A DNA stretch of 64,000 bases, taken from Halobacillus litoralis (GTDB lineage Bacteria > Bacillota > Bacilli > Bacillales > Halobacillaceae). Made by a program: the position numbers and the translations under genes. This document shows, one piece after another, positions 25,810 to 34,903 of this stretch (the stretch's first letter is position 1; every line of letters begins with the position of its first letter). A model generated the notes under the pieces. It was given only the letters and a program-made list of their open reading frames with translations, did no database searches and was not told the origin of the DNA. The stretch is taken from positions 868,001 through 932,000 of the forward strand of contig NZ_JAIVKN010000002.1 of the NCBI RefSeq assembly GCF_020524025.1, given 5' to 3'.

Positions 25810-27261
25810 TTAAAAAACCTTCTTCAAATCCCATTTCTTCAAGCGGAACCCAGCTTTTTCGGAAGCCTGGAACGTGATGCTCTCGTCTTCAGGAGACGGA
25901 TAGAAACGGGCGGTGAAGACGTGCTTTCCACCATTGATGAAAACTTCAACCGAAGAAGTGTCCACAAAGATGCGCAGATCATTAAGGTCCTCTAGCTCCA
26001 CCTGGCGATTTTCTACCACACCATCGACATAACTCCGGCGTTCAAGCGTGAAGACGTTTTGGTCACTGGAATAGACGAGTCTGGCGTCATCCCCAATCAT
26101 GACCGAGAACCAGCCCTTCTCCACTGCCACATCCTCAAGCACAAGCTCGACAGCTTTGCCCTGAACCCCTTCAAGCTTTCGTGTTTCTTGGTTCAGGTCG
26201 ACCGGATGCTCCACAGGGGCTTCTTCACGAAGTTCTTCCAATTCTTTGACCGGCGTTTGATACACATAGCCGTCTTTCAGCTTCAACTCACGCGGAAGCG
26301 TCATGTTGTGCAGCCATTCGTGCTTCACCGTCGGGTGGTCCTGTTCGTTTTGATCCGGAACGCTCATCCAGCCAAACAGAATTCTTCTTCCGTGCTCATC
26401 TTCTGTCGTCTGTGGAGCATAGAAATCAAATCCACGATCGAGTTCATAGAAGTCTTCATGCTCATAGTGACCGGATTCAGCATCGAGTTTTCCGATGACA
26501 TAGCCTGCCTGATAGACGTTTTGATACTTCATTCCTTCTGCCTCGAGTCCTTGAGGAGAAAAGACGAGCACATCTTTTCCGTCTAAGTGGAATAAATCCG
26601 GACATTCAAACATATAACCAAAGTCCGCAAGTTTCCCCTTTCCTCCGCCGGCAAGAATGCCAAGGTGCTTCCAATCCGTCATATCATCAGAGGTGAAGAG
26701 AGCGACGGCTCCTTTTAAATCCTCTGTTTGGGCTCCGATGACCATATAATACGCTCCGTCCTGCTCCCACACTTTCGGGTCACGGAAATGAGGCGTATAG
26801 CCTTCCGGAAGATGGACGACCGGTCCCTTTTTGTCAAAATGGATTCCGTCTTGAGAGACAGCGAGACATTGATAAGACGACCGGTTCCCTTCTTCATCTT
26901 TCACATTTCCTGTATAGAAGGCATACAAGTCTCCGTCATGTTCAATCGCACTTCCTGAGTAACAGCCGTTTTTCTCAAACCACTCAGAAGGTGTGAGCGC
27001 AATTTCTTCATGCGTCCAGTGCACCAGGTCTTCTGAGCTGTAGTGGCCCCAGAACTTGGCCCCGTGGCCGGTTTTAAACGGCATCCACTGATAGAAGAGG
27101 TGATACGTTCCTTTCCACTGGATAAATCCGTTCGGGTCATTCAAAAGACCGACCGGCGGCATAATGTGGTAATGAAGACGATACGGATCCTGTTCGACTA
27201 ATGATTGATGCTTATCCACCGCAGCATATGCGTCGTTTCGCAGTTGTTGATCTTTAGACAT
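25810..27261 (-). CDS. scrB: Sucrose-6-phosphate hydrolase (GH32)
   Basis: Hydrolyses imported sucrose 6-phosphate to glucose 6-phosphate and fructose. 483 residues: a five-bladed propeller with the nucleophile in GLLNDPNGFIQW, the transition-state stabiliser in HFRDPKVWE and the acid/base in MFECPDLFHL, then a C-terminal beta-sandwich (SSVEVFINGGKHVFTARFYP). ATG follows GGGGAG by 7 bases. It is the last gene of sacT-scrA-scrK-scrB; the fructokinase stop lies 4 bases before its start, so translation is probably coupled. Confidence 0.95.
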   Translation of the reverse strand: MSKDQQLRNDAYAAVDKHQSLVEQDPYRLHYHIMPPVGLLNDPNGFIQWKGTYHLFYQWMPFKTGHGAKFWGHYSSEDLVHWTHEEIALTPSEWFEKNGCYSGSAIEHDGDLYAFYTGNVKDEEGNRSSYQCLAVSQDGIHFDKKGPVVHLPEGYTPHFRDPKVWEQDGAYYMVIGAQTEDLKGAVALFTSDDMTDWKHLGILAGGGKGKLADFGYMFECPDLFHLDGKDVLVFSPQGLEAEGMKYQNVYQAGYVIGKLDAESGHYEHEDFYELDRGFDFYAPQTTEDEHGRRILFGWMSVPDQNEQDHPTVKHEWLHNMTLPRELKLKDGYVYQTPVKELEELREEAPVEHPVDLNQETRKLEGVQGKAVELVLEDVAVEKGWFSVMIGDDARLVYSSDQNVFTLERRSYVDGVVENRQVELEDLNDLRIFVDTSSVEVFINGGKHVFTARFYPSPEDESITFQASEKAGFRLKKWDLKKVF

Positions 27262-27265
27262 AGCT

Positions 27266-28222
27266 TTACTCCCCTGACTTCTGAAGGTATTTTTTCACTT
27301 CATCCAATGTAGGAAGAGCGGTCATCGCGCCTTTTGTAGAAGCGGCAAGCGCACCTGATACAGCGGCGAATTTGGCCATGTTGACCGCTTCTTTTAAGGA
27401 AAGCTCACGAAGGTCTCCTTCATATTCGTTCACGGAATAAAGCATTCCAGATACAAATGCATCGCCGGCACCCGTGGTATCAACGGCTTGTACACGCATC
27501 GCCGGAACGTGTTCGATGCCTTCTTTTGTGCAGACGTAGCCTCCGTCTCCCCCCATCGTAATGAGAATCAGCGGAATGTTATAGTCTTTCAGCTTCTCAA
27601 GACCCGGCTCTATTTCTTTTTCACCGGTAATGAATTCAAGCTCTTCTTCAGACAGCTTTAAAAGATCCGCTTCGCCGAGCATGGAAATGATCGTCTCACG
27701 CGCCTGCTCTTCAGAAGGCCAGAGTGCCGGACGAAGATTCGGGTCATAAGAAACGACCATGCCCTTCTCTTTCGCCAGTTCTACAGCATGATGGGTCGCT
27801 TTTTTGACCGTTTCACCAATCATTGAAATCGAACCGATGTGAAGCACTTTGTGACGATCGAAGTCTGACTCATTGATTTCTGTCGTTTCAAGAAATTGAT
27901 CTGCGCTTGGGTTGATATAAAAATCGAAACTGCGCTCACCGTCCTCAGCATTGGTAACGAATACGACGCCCGTGCGTACATCTGGTGTAAGCGGCATGCT
28001 GTGCGTCTGGACACCAAAGTCATCGAGCGTTGTTTTCAAAAATTGTCCAAGGACATCGTCGCCGACTTTCCCAAGAAATGTTGATTTCAAGCCAAGTCTT
28101 GATACACCTACAGATACGTTCGCAGGGGCGCCTCCCGGGCTTTTTTGATACGTCGTATTCTCTGCATCCAAAGGAATAAAATCAATCAGTGCTTCTCCTA
28201 GTGAAATGACACCACTTTTCAT
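27266..28222 (-). CDS. scrK: Fructokinase (PfkB family)
   Basis: Phosphorylates the fructose released by sucrose-6-phosphate hydrolase to fructose 6-phosphate. 318 residues from ATG 28222, about 9 bases after GAGGAGG; the in-frame TTG at 28240 is upstream of the ribosome site. PfkB signatures are GGAPANVSVGVSRLG and DTTGAGDAFVSGMLY with catalytic Asp. SLGEALIDFIPLD at the N-terminus is typical of bacterial fructokinases. It is the third gene of the sucrose operon, 87 bases after the PTS gene. Confidence 0.94.
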   Translation of the reverse strand: MKSGVISLGEALIDFIPLDAENTTYQKSPGGAPANVSVGVSRLGLKSTFLGKVGDDVLGQFLKTTLDDFGVQTHSMPLTPDVRTGVVFVTNAEDGERSFDFYINPSADQFLETTEINESDFDRHKVLHIGSISMIGETVKKATHHAVELAKEKGMVVSYDPNLRPALWPSEEQARETIISMLGEADLLKLSEEELEFITGEKEIEPGLEKLKDYNIPLILITMGGDGGYVCTKEGIEHVPAMRVQAVDTTGAGDAFVSGMLYSVNEYEGDLRELSLKEAVNMAKFAAVSGALAASTKGAMTALPTLDEVKKYLQKSGE

Positions 28223-28309
28223 TATGTTCGTCCTCCTCAAAATTCGTTACATGAATCATACAAAACAAACCCTTACCAGACAAGGCTAGTAAGGATTTGA
28301 TTGTTTGGC

Positions 28310-29689
28310 TTATTTTGTTTCTTCGTCCCATCCAAGAAGTAGTGTAGCAACAATCGCACTTCCGATGGCAACTAAACAGCCGATGCCGTAGTTGATTGGA
28401 TCCTGTGCGATCGCGAACATTGGAAGCCCGGTCAGGCCAATTCCGTTTGCCATCACGTTTGTGAATACAACATACGCACCACCAAGGGCACCACCGATCG
28501 CCGCACCGATAAATGGACGGCGGTATTTCAAGTTGACACCAAAGATCGCGGGTTCCGTAATTCCAAGGAATGCGGATATTCCGGCTGGAAGAGCAATTTC
28601 TTTTGTCTTTTTACTTTTCGTTTTAAAGAATACAGCAATCGTCGCTCCACCTTGAGCTACGTTTGCCATCGCCCAGATTGGAAGCAGGTAGTTCCCGCCG
28701 ACATTAGCCAGGAGTTCCGCTTCAATGGCGTGGAAACTGTGGTGGACACCTGTTAATACAATTAAGGAGTACAATCCACCAAACACAAGACCGGCAAGCG
28801 GACCTGCAGTATCGTAAATAAAGCCTAGCGCTGTCGTAATTCCGTTACCAAGCGTACGTCCAAGCGGACCAACAACGAGAAGCGCAACGAAACCAGTGAA
28901 GATAACCGTCAAGAACGGTGTTAATAATAAGTCAACGGCATTTGGTACAATCTTACGGAAGCCTTTTTCCAACCAGGCCATGACATAAACAGTCAATAGA
29001 ACAGGGATAACGGTACCCTGGTACCCGAGCATTTCAATCGGGAAGCCGAAGAAATCAAGGGTGGACGGCTCTGCATTGGCCAGTCCCCATGGATTCAAAA
29101 GGTTCGGGTGCGTCATAATACCACCGATAACGGCACCTAAATACGTGTTTCCTCCGAATTCTTTCGCGGCACTAAAACCAATTAAGATTGGCAGAATGAT
29201 GAACGCGGCAGAGGAGAACATGTCGAGCATGACGAACAGCCCGCTCTCCGGATCCACCCAGTTGTACGTATTCATTAAGCCGAGAAGACCCATCAGCATA
29301 CCCGCAGCTACAATGGCCGGGATGATCGGAACAAAGATATTGGAAAGCGTACGCGCAAACCTGGCGAACGGATTCATTTTATTCTTTGCTGCATCTTTGT
29401 GAGAAACCTGCTTTTCATTTCCGTCTTCTTCTTCGACAGAAGCGCCGACTAGCGGACCAAAGTGCGCAAATACTTTATTTACGGTTCCTGTACCAAATAT
29501 GATCTGATACTGCCCGGAACTTGAAAAAGCGCCTTTCACGCCATCAAGTTCTTCAACCGCTGATTTATCAATTTGACTCTCATCATCAATGACAAGACGG
29601 AGACGTGTCGCACAGTGAGTAGCACTTACGACGTTTTCTTTTCCACCCAACAGCTGAACGAGCTGTTCTGCTACTTCCTTGTGGTTCAT
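28310..29689 (-). CDS. scrA: Sucrose PTS transporter subunit IIBC
   Basis: Imports and phosphorylates sucrose to sucrose 6-phosphate. 459 residues: an N-terminal IIB domain with the phospho-cysteine in VVSATHCATRLRLVI (Cys about 26) and a IIC domain with about ten helices (NIFVPIIPAIVAAGMLMGL, GITEPAIFGVNLKYRRPF with the conserved GITEP). No IIA domain is fused, so it must use a separate IIA-glucose-type partner, as SacP does. ATG 29689 is preceded by GGGAGG; an in-frame ATG at 29704 lies before that site. Expression depends on the upstream antiterminator target and is probably repressed by CcpA. Confidence 0.94.
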   Translation of the reverse strand: MNHKEVAEQLVQLLGGKENVVSATHCATRLRLVIDDESQIDKSAVEELDGVKGAFSSSGQYQIIFGTGTVNKVFAHFGPLVGASVEEEDGNEKQVSHKDAAKNKMNPFARFARTLSNIFVPIIPAIVAAGMLMGLLGLMNTYNWVDPESGLFVMLDMFSSAAFIILPILIGFSAAKEFGGNTYLGAVIGGIMTHPNLLNPWGLANAEPSTLDFFGFPIEMLGYQGTVIPVLLTVYVMAWLEKGFRKIVPNAVDLLLTPFLTVIFTGFVALLVVGPLGRTLGNGITTALGFIYDTAGPLAGLVFGGLYSLIVLTGVHHSFHAIEAELLANVGGNYLLPIWAMANVAQGGATIAVFFKTKSKKTKEIALPAGISAFLGITEPAIFGVNLKYRRPFIGAAIGGALGGAYVVFTNVMANGIGLTGLPMFAIAQDPINYGIGCLVAIGSAIVATLLLGWDEETK

Positions 29690-29720
29690 GGTAATTCCTC
29701 CCATTTAATTTTATTCAATA

Positions 29721-29797
29721 AAAAAGACCTAAAACGCATAAAGCTCACACAGGTAATTGAAGAGTCACCTATGTCTCTTTACACATTTTAGGTCTTG
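29721..29797 (-). terminator. Conditional terminator of the scr operon leader
   Basis: On the minus strand AAGACCTAAAA pairs with TTTTAGGTCTT across a 52-base middle region and ends in a T-run. Its 5' arm overlaps the antiterminator target at 29791-29797, so binding of the antiterminator protein would prevent it forming. Confidence 0.85.
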
Positions 29798-29819
29798 CCT
29801 GCTTTACCAGTCACAATCC
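29791..29819 (-). promoter_or_regulatory. RAT site (ribonucleic antiterminator target)
   Basis: The 29-base minus-strand sequence starts GGATTGTGACTGGTAAAGCA and ends GGCAAGACC, matching the LicT/SacT RAT consensus closely. It overlaps the 5' arm of the leader terminator. The antiterminator gene next door is the expected partner. Confidence 0.92.
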
Positions 29820-29847
29820 TACACTATTCGCTTGTGGGACGATTCTT

Positions 29848-29876
29848 ATTCTATAACATGTAAACGCTGTCGTCAA
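29848..29876 (-). promoter_or_regulatory. scrA promoter with cre-like site
   Basis: Minus-strand -35 TTGACG (29876-29871) and -10 TAGAAT (29853-29848) are separated by 17 bases. TGTAAACGCTGTCG (plus strand, 29859-29872) matches the cre consensus TGWAANCGNTNNCA except for the last base and fills the spacer and part of the -35, implying CcpA repression. Confidence 0.75.
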
Positions 29877-29894
29877 TTCCTTTTGCTTAGAAAA

Positions 29895-30719
29895 TTAATT
29901 CATTAACCGCTGGATATGCAACGCAATGTATGCGACTTCTGAAGGAGGAAAATCAATGCCGTATTCCTCGTTCAAATAGGCGCTTACCGCTTTCGATGTT
30001 TCATAGGCTTTCTTATATTTCACCTGAATCAACTCGAGCATATCTTCATCAATCGGATCAAAATGGTTCCCCTCTTCCATACGATTTAAAGCAAACCGCA
30101 GGTGAGTAATCAACCGCTGATAGTTGATGCTCGTCTCTTCAATAGACAACCCCGTGATCTCTTCGACCTGCTCCACAAAATCACGCAGGATGGTAGCTGT
30201 CTGAAGCGTCTCTCTCATTGAAGGAGTATCCATCTTCGCCGTGTGTACGTGAAGAGCGATATGAGCGACTTCGTCCATCGGGATATCAATCCCCAGGTCT
30301 TTCTCGATCTCTTCCTTTGCCCAAAGTCCCACTTCAAACTCTTTTTTATAGAGAAACTTAATTTCATTCGTCAGCTTATTCTGGATGGTGTATCCCTGTT
30401 CAAGCCTCTCAATAGCAAAAGATAAATGGTCCGTTAGAGCGATATGGATATGATCGTTAAGCGGCGCTTCCAAATGGCCTTCTGCATAACTGATAATCCG
30501 TTCTGCGACCTCAATATGTTTCTCGGGTACGGTAGCCAGCAGCTGCTGGAACTTCTCTGAAGATTGATCTCTTAACAAGAAAATCTTCTCAATCTTATGT
30601 TTGGGCACAATGTCGTTTCTTTTCTTCTGAAAAGCAAGGCCCTTCCCCATCACAATCTTCTCCTGGGGGCCATCATAGACAACCACCGCATTATTGTTCA
30701 ATATTTTAAAAATCCGCAT
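29895..30719 (-). CDS. sacT: BglG/SacT-family transcription antiterminator
   Basis: RNA-binding antiterminator of 274 residues: the CAT RNA-binding domain (MRIFKILNNNAVVVYDGPQE, about 1-55), then PRD1 (about 65-170) and PRD2 (about 172-274). PRD histidines are present (DHIHIALTDHLSF, IALHVHTAK, TSINYQRLITHLRF, YIALHIQRLMN); phosphorylation by HPr and the sucrose EII would switch it on or off. Its gene lies directly upstream of the RAT/terminator leader of the sucrose PTS gene, so sucrose is the expected inducer. The start is ATG 30719 with GGAGGGG. Confidence 0.93.
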   Translation of the reverse strand: MRIFKILNNNAVVVYDGPQEKIVMGKGLAFQKKRNDIVPKHKIEKIFLLRDQSSEKFQQLLATVPEKHIEVAERIISYAEGHLEAPLNDHIHIALTDHLSFAIERLEQGYTIQNKLTNEIKFLYKKEFEVGLWAKEEIEKDLGIDIPMDEVAHIALHVHTAKMDTPSMRETLQTATILRDFVEQVEEITGLSIEETSINYQRLITHLRFALNRMEEGNHFDPIDEDMLELIQVKYKKAYETSKAVSAYLNEEYGIDFPPSEVAYIALHIQRLMN

Positions 30720-31118
30720 AAAGCCCCTCCGGTCACTTAATTACTTCTTTAATATACCACGAACAAAGGTTACTATGACACACCTGCGCCTAGGCGATGT
30801 TCTGTATATAAATGAAGAAAAAGGATCTGTTAAACCTTTGTGTTGTTTCCATTTCATCACTTTTATCTCGAAGGCCTGCCCCAAAAATGTCTGCAGAGTG
30901 TTATGGGGATCACGAACCCCCAAAAGTATGAACGCTTTCCTTCTCCAGGAGGTAAGCATTCTTAAGTAGATTTCGAGTACCTTATTCGAGAAAGAGCGAA
31001 GAAAAGAGCCCATTATACCGCTTTCTTTCTATAATATTGTATTTACCCTCAAGATAAAAAAACGAAAAGCCTCAAGAACATCCTCAAAAAATTCTCTCAA
31101 ACTTTTTAAATAACAGCG
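30720..31118. other. Divergent intergenic region sacT/gntR with degenerate repeat relic
   Basis: No gene seen. 30870-30975 contains ATCTCGAAGG, TGCAGAGTGTTATGGGG, ACGCTTTCC and TTTCGAG segments. The TGCAG-TGTTATGGGG block also occurs, inverted, beside repeat copy B (15876-15895), so this may be an eroded member. The sacT promoter must lie near 30760, where TATATT is seen on the minus strand. Confidence 0.35.
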
Positions 31119-31168
31119 TTTTCAAAACTGAAAATCTATGTCATAATACTTGTATACAAGTATACTTG
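31119..31168 (+). promoter_or_regulatory. gntR promoter and GntR operator
   Basis: -35 TTTTCA (31119-31124) and -10 CATAAT (31142-31147) are 17 bases apart. The operator ACTTGTATACAAGTATACTT begins at 31148, directly after the -10, and contains the perfect palindrome CTTGTATACAAG. The ACTTGTATACAAGT core is the type of site bound by B. subtilis GntR, relieved by gluconate. Confidence 0.85.
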
Positions 31169-31192
31169 AACACTTACAAAGAAGGTGAACGC

Positions 31193-31912
31193 ATGGCTGG
31201 AACAAACGAATATGTCTATCCAGAAAAATGGTTAAATAAAGCTTCAGCTGGTGATCGTGTCGCCTCTGAACTTCGAATGCGTATTATTTCAGGCCAAATT
31301 GAAAGCGGTTCAAAACTGTCGGAAAACCAGTTAGCTGCCGAATTTTCGGTCAGTCGATCGCCGATCCGCGAAGCACTTAAAGTTCTTGCTTCGGAGAATT
31401 TGATCCGTCTTGAACGGATGGGGGCGGTTGTCCTTGAGCTGACGGAAAAAGAAATTCAGGAAATCTACGATGTGCGCTTACTTATAGAAACCTTCGTCTT
31501 TGAGCGGCTGGTGAAGAAAGATAACCAGGAATTAGTCAAGGAATTAAGCAAGACGCTTGAAATGATGAAGATTGCAATTAAATACAAAGACCCGGATGAT
31601 TTCTCGTTTCAGGACGTCTTATTTCACGAAACCATTATCCGGTCCATTGGTCACTCTCACATCTTTATGATTTGGAAGAACTTAAAACCGACTTTGGAAA
31701 GCCTTATCCTTCTATCGATGAGAATACGCTTCAAAGAAAAGTATGACGATTTCGACCGGATCATAAGAAACCATGAACTATATATAGAAGCCATTGATAA
31801 AAAAGACCGCGACCTTATGGTGAAATCCCTCCATCAAAACTTTGATGATGTACAGGGCAGCGTCGAAGATCTATGGACTTCCCAGCAGACATTCTCCAAA
31901 GGAGTCGAATAA
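31193..31912 (+). CDS. gntR: Gluconate operon repressor GntR
   Basis: 239 residues. The N-terminal winged helix (ELRMRIISGQIESGSKLSEN, LAAEFSVSRSPIREALKVLA) and C-terminal FCD ligand domain (IQEIYDVRLLIETFVFERLV, FHETIIRSIGHSH with metal-binding His, YIEAIDKKDRDLMVKSLHQN) match B. subtilis GntR closely. ATG 31193 follows GAAGGTG; an in-frame TTG at 31166 overlaps the operator and is rejected. It is the first gene of gntR-gntK-gntP, represses its own promoter and is released by gluconate. Confidence 0.96.
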   Translation: MAGTNEYVYPEKWLNKASAGDRVASELRMRIISGQIESGSKLSENQLAAEFSVSRSPIREALKVLASENLIRLERMGAVVLELTEKEIQEIYDVRLLIETFVFERLVKKDNQELVKELSKTLEMMKIAIKYKDPDDFSFQDVLFHETIIRSIGHSHIFMIWKNLKPTLESLILLSMRIRFKEKYDDFDRIIRNHELYIEAIDKKDRDLMVKSLHQNFDDVQGSVEDLWTSQQTFSKGVE

Positions 31913-31913
31913 G

Positions 31914-33452
31914 ATGACCAACTATATGATGGGTGTCGATATCGGCACGACAAGTACAAAAGCCGTTTTATTTACCGAACAAGGAAAAATTATCGAAAAG
32001 TCGAATATCGGTTACCCCCTGCATACCCCGGATATGTCGACCGCTGAACAGGATCCGGAGGAAATTTTCCAGTCAGTTCTCGAGGCAATGACGCTCGTCA
32101 AACAGCCGCATCCGGATAAGACCGTCTCCTTCGTTTCGTTCAGCAGTGCGATGCACAGCGTAATCGCCGTTGATGAAAACGATCAGCCTCTTACGCCATG
32201 CATCACGTGGGCGGATAACCGCAGTGAAGCCTGGGCGCAAAAGATCAAGGATGAATGGAACGGCCATGAGGTGTACAGACGCACAGGCACGCCGATTCAC
32301 CCGATGTCTCCATTGAGTAAAATCACATGGATGGTTCAGGAGCGGCCTGAGATTGCATCGAAAGCAAAGAAATATATCGGCATTAAAGAATATGTCTTTC
32401 ATCAGTTTTTCTATCAGTACGTTGTCGACCATTCACTTGCTTCCGCTATGGGGATGATGGATTTGAAAAAGCTGGACTGGGATGAAGAAGCGTTAGCGAT
32501 TGCCGGTGTGACACGCGATCAGCTTTCTACACTCGTTCCCACGACAGCGACGTTTAAGAATTTCGACGCTTCCTATGCGAAGCAGATCGGCCTTGATTCC
32601 AGCACACCTTTTGTCATTGGAGCAAGCGACGGCGTGCTTTCCAACTTAGGTGTGAATGCGATTCGAAAAGGTGAAATTGCCGTGACCATCGGAACGAGCG
32701 GAGCGATCCGCACGATTATTGATGAGCCGCAGACCGATGAGAAAGGACGGATTTTCTGCTATGCCTTAACGGAAAATCACTGGGTCATCGGAGGTCCGGT
32801 CAACAATGGCGGCATGATTTTACGCTGGATCCGCGATGAATTCGCATCAGCAGAAATCGAAACTGCAAAACGATTAGGCATCGATCCTTATGAAGTGCTG
32901 ACAAAAATAGCCGAAGGCGTACGGCCGGGATCGAATGGACTTTTGTTCCACCCGTACCTGGCAGGCGAACGCGCACCGCTTTGGAATCCGGACGTCCGCG
33001 GTTCTTTCTTCGGACTTACGATGTCTCATAAAAAAGAGCACATGATCCGCGCTGCGCTTGAAGGCGTCATTTACAACTTATACACCGTCTTTTTAGCGCT
33101 GACCGAATGTATGGACGAGCCTGTGACCCGTATTCAGGCGACCGGCGGATTTGCCCGCTCGGATGTCTGGCGCCAGATGATGGCCGACATTTTTGAATCG
33201 GAAGTCGTCGTGCCGGAGAGTTATGAAAGCTCCTGCCTGGGCGCGTGTATCTTAGGTCTGTACGCAACCGGAAAGGTCGATTCGTTTGAGGTCGTCTCCG
33301 ACATGATCGGCAGCACATATACACACACACCAAAAGAAGAAGCAGCAAAAGAGTACCGTCAGCTGCTGCCGATCTTTGTGAACCTGTCCCGAACACTCGC
33401 ATCAGATTATACAAGTATCGCCAACTATCAAAGAAGCTTATTAGAGAGCTAA
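31914..33452 (+). CDS. gntK: Gluconokinase (FGGY family)
   Basis: Phosphorylates D-gluconate to 6-phosphogluconate. 512 residues, equal to the Bacillus enzyme. N-terminal MGVDIGTTSTKAVLF (phosphate-binding), SFSSAMHSVIAVDEN, TWADNRS, and the second FGGY domain with GASDGVLSNLGVNAIRKGEI, TIGTSGAIRT, ERAPLWNPDVRGSFFG and ATGGFARSDVWRQMMADI. ATG 31914 lies 9 bases after AAAGGAG and one base after the gntR stop. An upstream in-frame start at 31842 would overlap gntR and lacks a ribosome site. Confidence 0.96.
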   Translation: MTNYMMGVDIGTTSTKAVLFTEQGKIIEKSNIGYPLHTPDMSTAEQDPEEIFQSVLEAMTLVKQPHPDKTVSFVSFSSAMHSVIAVDENDQPLTPCITWADNRSEAWAQKIKDEWNGHEVYRRTGTPIHPMSPLSKITWMVQERPEIASKAKKYIGIKEYVFHQFFYQYVVDHSLASAMGMMDLKKLDWDEEALAIAGVTRDQLSTLVPTTATFKNFDASYAKQIGLDSSTPFVIGASDGVLSNLGVNAIRKGEIAVTIGTSGAIRTIIDEPQTDEKGRIFCYALTENHWVIGGPVNNGGMILRWIRDEFASAEIETAKRLGIDPYEVLTKIAEGVRPGSNGLLFHPYLAGERAPLWNPDVRGSFFGLTMSHKKEHMIRAALEGVIYNLYTVFLALTECMDEPVTRIQATGGFARSDVWRQMMADIFESEVVVPESYESSCLGACILGLYATGKVDSFEVVSDMIGSTYTHTPKEEAAKEYRQLLPIFVNLSRTLASDYTSIANYQRSLLES

Positions 33453-33473
33453 ACATCAACTAGGAGGATTATC

Positions 33474-34820
33474 ATGCCATTACTTATGGTTGCCATTGGA
33501 ATTGTTGCACTACTTATACTGATTATGGGTCTTAAATTAAACACATTTGTTTCATTGATTATCGTTTCATTCGGTGTCGCTATTATGCTGGGGATGCCGC
33601 TTGATGAAATTGTCGGAACGATCGAAACAGGGCTTGGCGGAACCCTTGGCCACCTTGCTCTTATCTTCGGCCTTGGTGCCATGTTAGGAAAACTAATCAC
33701 CGATGCCGGGGGCGCTCAGCGTATTGCTATGACCTTCGTCCACAAATTTGGCGAGAAAAACATTCAGTGGGCGGTTGTAGCGGCTTCCTTTATTATCGGA
33801 ATTGCCTTGTTCTTTGAAGTCGGACTTGTCCTGCTTATTCCTATTGTTTTCGCTATCTCAAGAGAGCTGCGCGTTTCAATTCTTTATCTTGGAATTCCAA
33901 TGGCAGCTGCCTTATCTGTCACACACGGCTTTTTACCGCCGCACCCGGGGCCGACGGTCATCGCTGGTGAGTACGGCGCAGATCTTGGTGAGGTCCTTCT
34001 ATACGGTATTATCATTGCGATTCCAACCGTCATTATCGCTGGGCCGATCTTTACGAAGCTTGCGAAGAAACTTGTACCGGAATCCTTTAACAAGCAAGGA
34101 AATATTGCTTCTTTAGGTGAACAGAAATCCTTTAAACTTGAAGAGACACCTGGCTTTGGCATCAGTGTTTTCACAGCAATGCTGCCAGTTATTTTAATTG
34201 CATTCTCTACTATTATTACGCTGGTTCAAGAAATGATGGGCGTGGATACCAATGGTGTGCTCACAGTCATTAACTTAATTGGAAACGCATCCACAGCAAT
34301 GGTCATCTCCCTGCTTGTCGCGATTTACACGATGGGAATCGCTCGTAACATTCCGATGAACACAGTGATGGACTCCTGTAAAACGGCCATTTCCCAAATC
34401 GGAATGATGCTGTTGATCATCGGTGGTGGCGGTGCCTTTAAACAGGTATTGATTGACGGCGGCGTCGGCGGTTATGTAGCGGAAATGTTTGAAGGGTCAT
34501 CCCTTTCCCCGATCCTGCTTGCGTGGATCATCGCTGCCATCCTGAGAATTTCTTTAGGGTCAGCAACCGTTGCAGCCTTAACGACCGTCGGACTTGTCAT
34601 TCCGCTCCTCGGAACAACCGATGTGAATCTTGCCTTGATGGTTCTATCTACAGGGGCAGGAAGCTTGGTAGCGTCTCACGTGAACGACGCAGGGTTCTGG
34701 ATGTTTAAAGAATACTTCGGCCTGACAATGAAAGAAACGTTTGCTACTTGGACGCTTCTTGAAACCATTATTTCTGTTGCCGGATTAGGATTTATTTTAC
34801 TACTGAGTCTATTTGTTTAA
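33474..34820 (+). CDS. gntP: Gluconate permease GntP
   Basis: Proton symporter for gluconate. 448 residues, with about 12-14 hydrophobic segments of the GntP family: MGLKLNTFVSLIIVSFGVAI near the N-terminus, GLGGTLGHLALIFGLGAMLG, TATVAALTT-like SATVAALTTVGLVIP, and GSLVASHVNDAGFWMFKEYF near the C-terminus, both highly conserved in the family. RBS is TAGGAGG. It ends the operon; a gntZ (6-phosphogluconate dehydrogenase) gene, which follows in B. subtilis, is absent here because a terminator comes next. Confidence 0.96.
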   Translation: MPLLMVAIGIVALLILIMGLKLNTFVSLIIVSFGVAIMLGMPLDEIVGTIETGLGGTLGHLALIFGLGAMLGKLITDAGGAQRIAMTFVHKFGEKNIQWAVVAASFIIGIALFFEVGLVLLIPIVFAISRELRVSILYLGIPMAAALSVTHGFLPPHPGPTVIAGEYGADLGEVLLYGIIIAIPTVIIAGPIFTKLAKKLVPESFNKQGNIASLGEQKSFKLEETPGFGISVFTAMLPVILIAFSTIITLVQEMMGVDTNGVLTVINLIGNASTAMVISLLVAIYTMGIARNIPMNTVMDSCKTAISQIGMMLLIIGGGGAFKQVLIDGGVGGYVAEMFEGSSLSPILLAWIIAAILRISLGSATVAALTTVGLVIPLLGTTDVNLALMVLSTGAGSLVASHVNDAGFWMFKEYFGLTMKETFATWTLLETIISVAGLGFILLLSLFV

Positions 34821-34824
34821 TCAG

Positions 34825-34858
34825 AAAAGCCGCTGTTCATGAAACAGCGGCTTTTCTA
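34825..34858 (+). terminator. gnt operon terminator
   Basis: 13-bp stem AAAAGCCGCTGTT / AACAGCGGCTTTT with a 5-base loop and T-tail. Confidence 0.92.
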
Positions 34859-34903
34859 TATTTTTTCATCTGTTCTTTATTTAGAAGGTGTAATTGAGAA
34901 ACC

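Noticed and set aside
26059-26586. 175-codon ORF antisense to the sucrose hydrolase gene
   Set aside because: Complementary strand of a conserved GH32 gene, no start signals.
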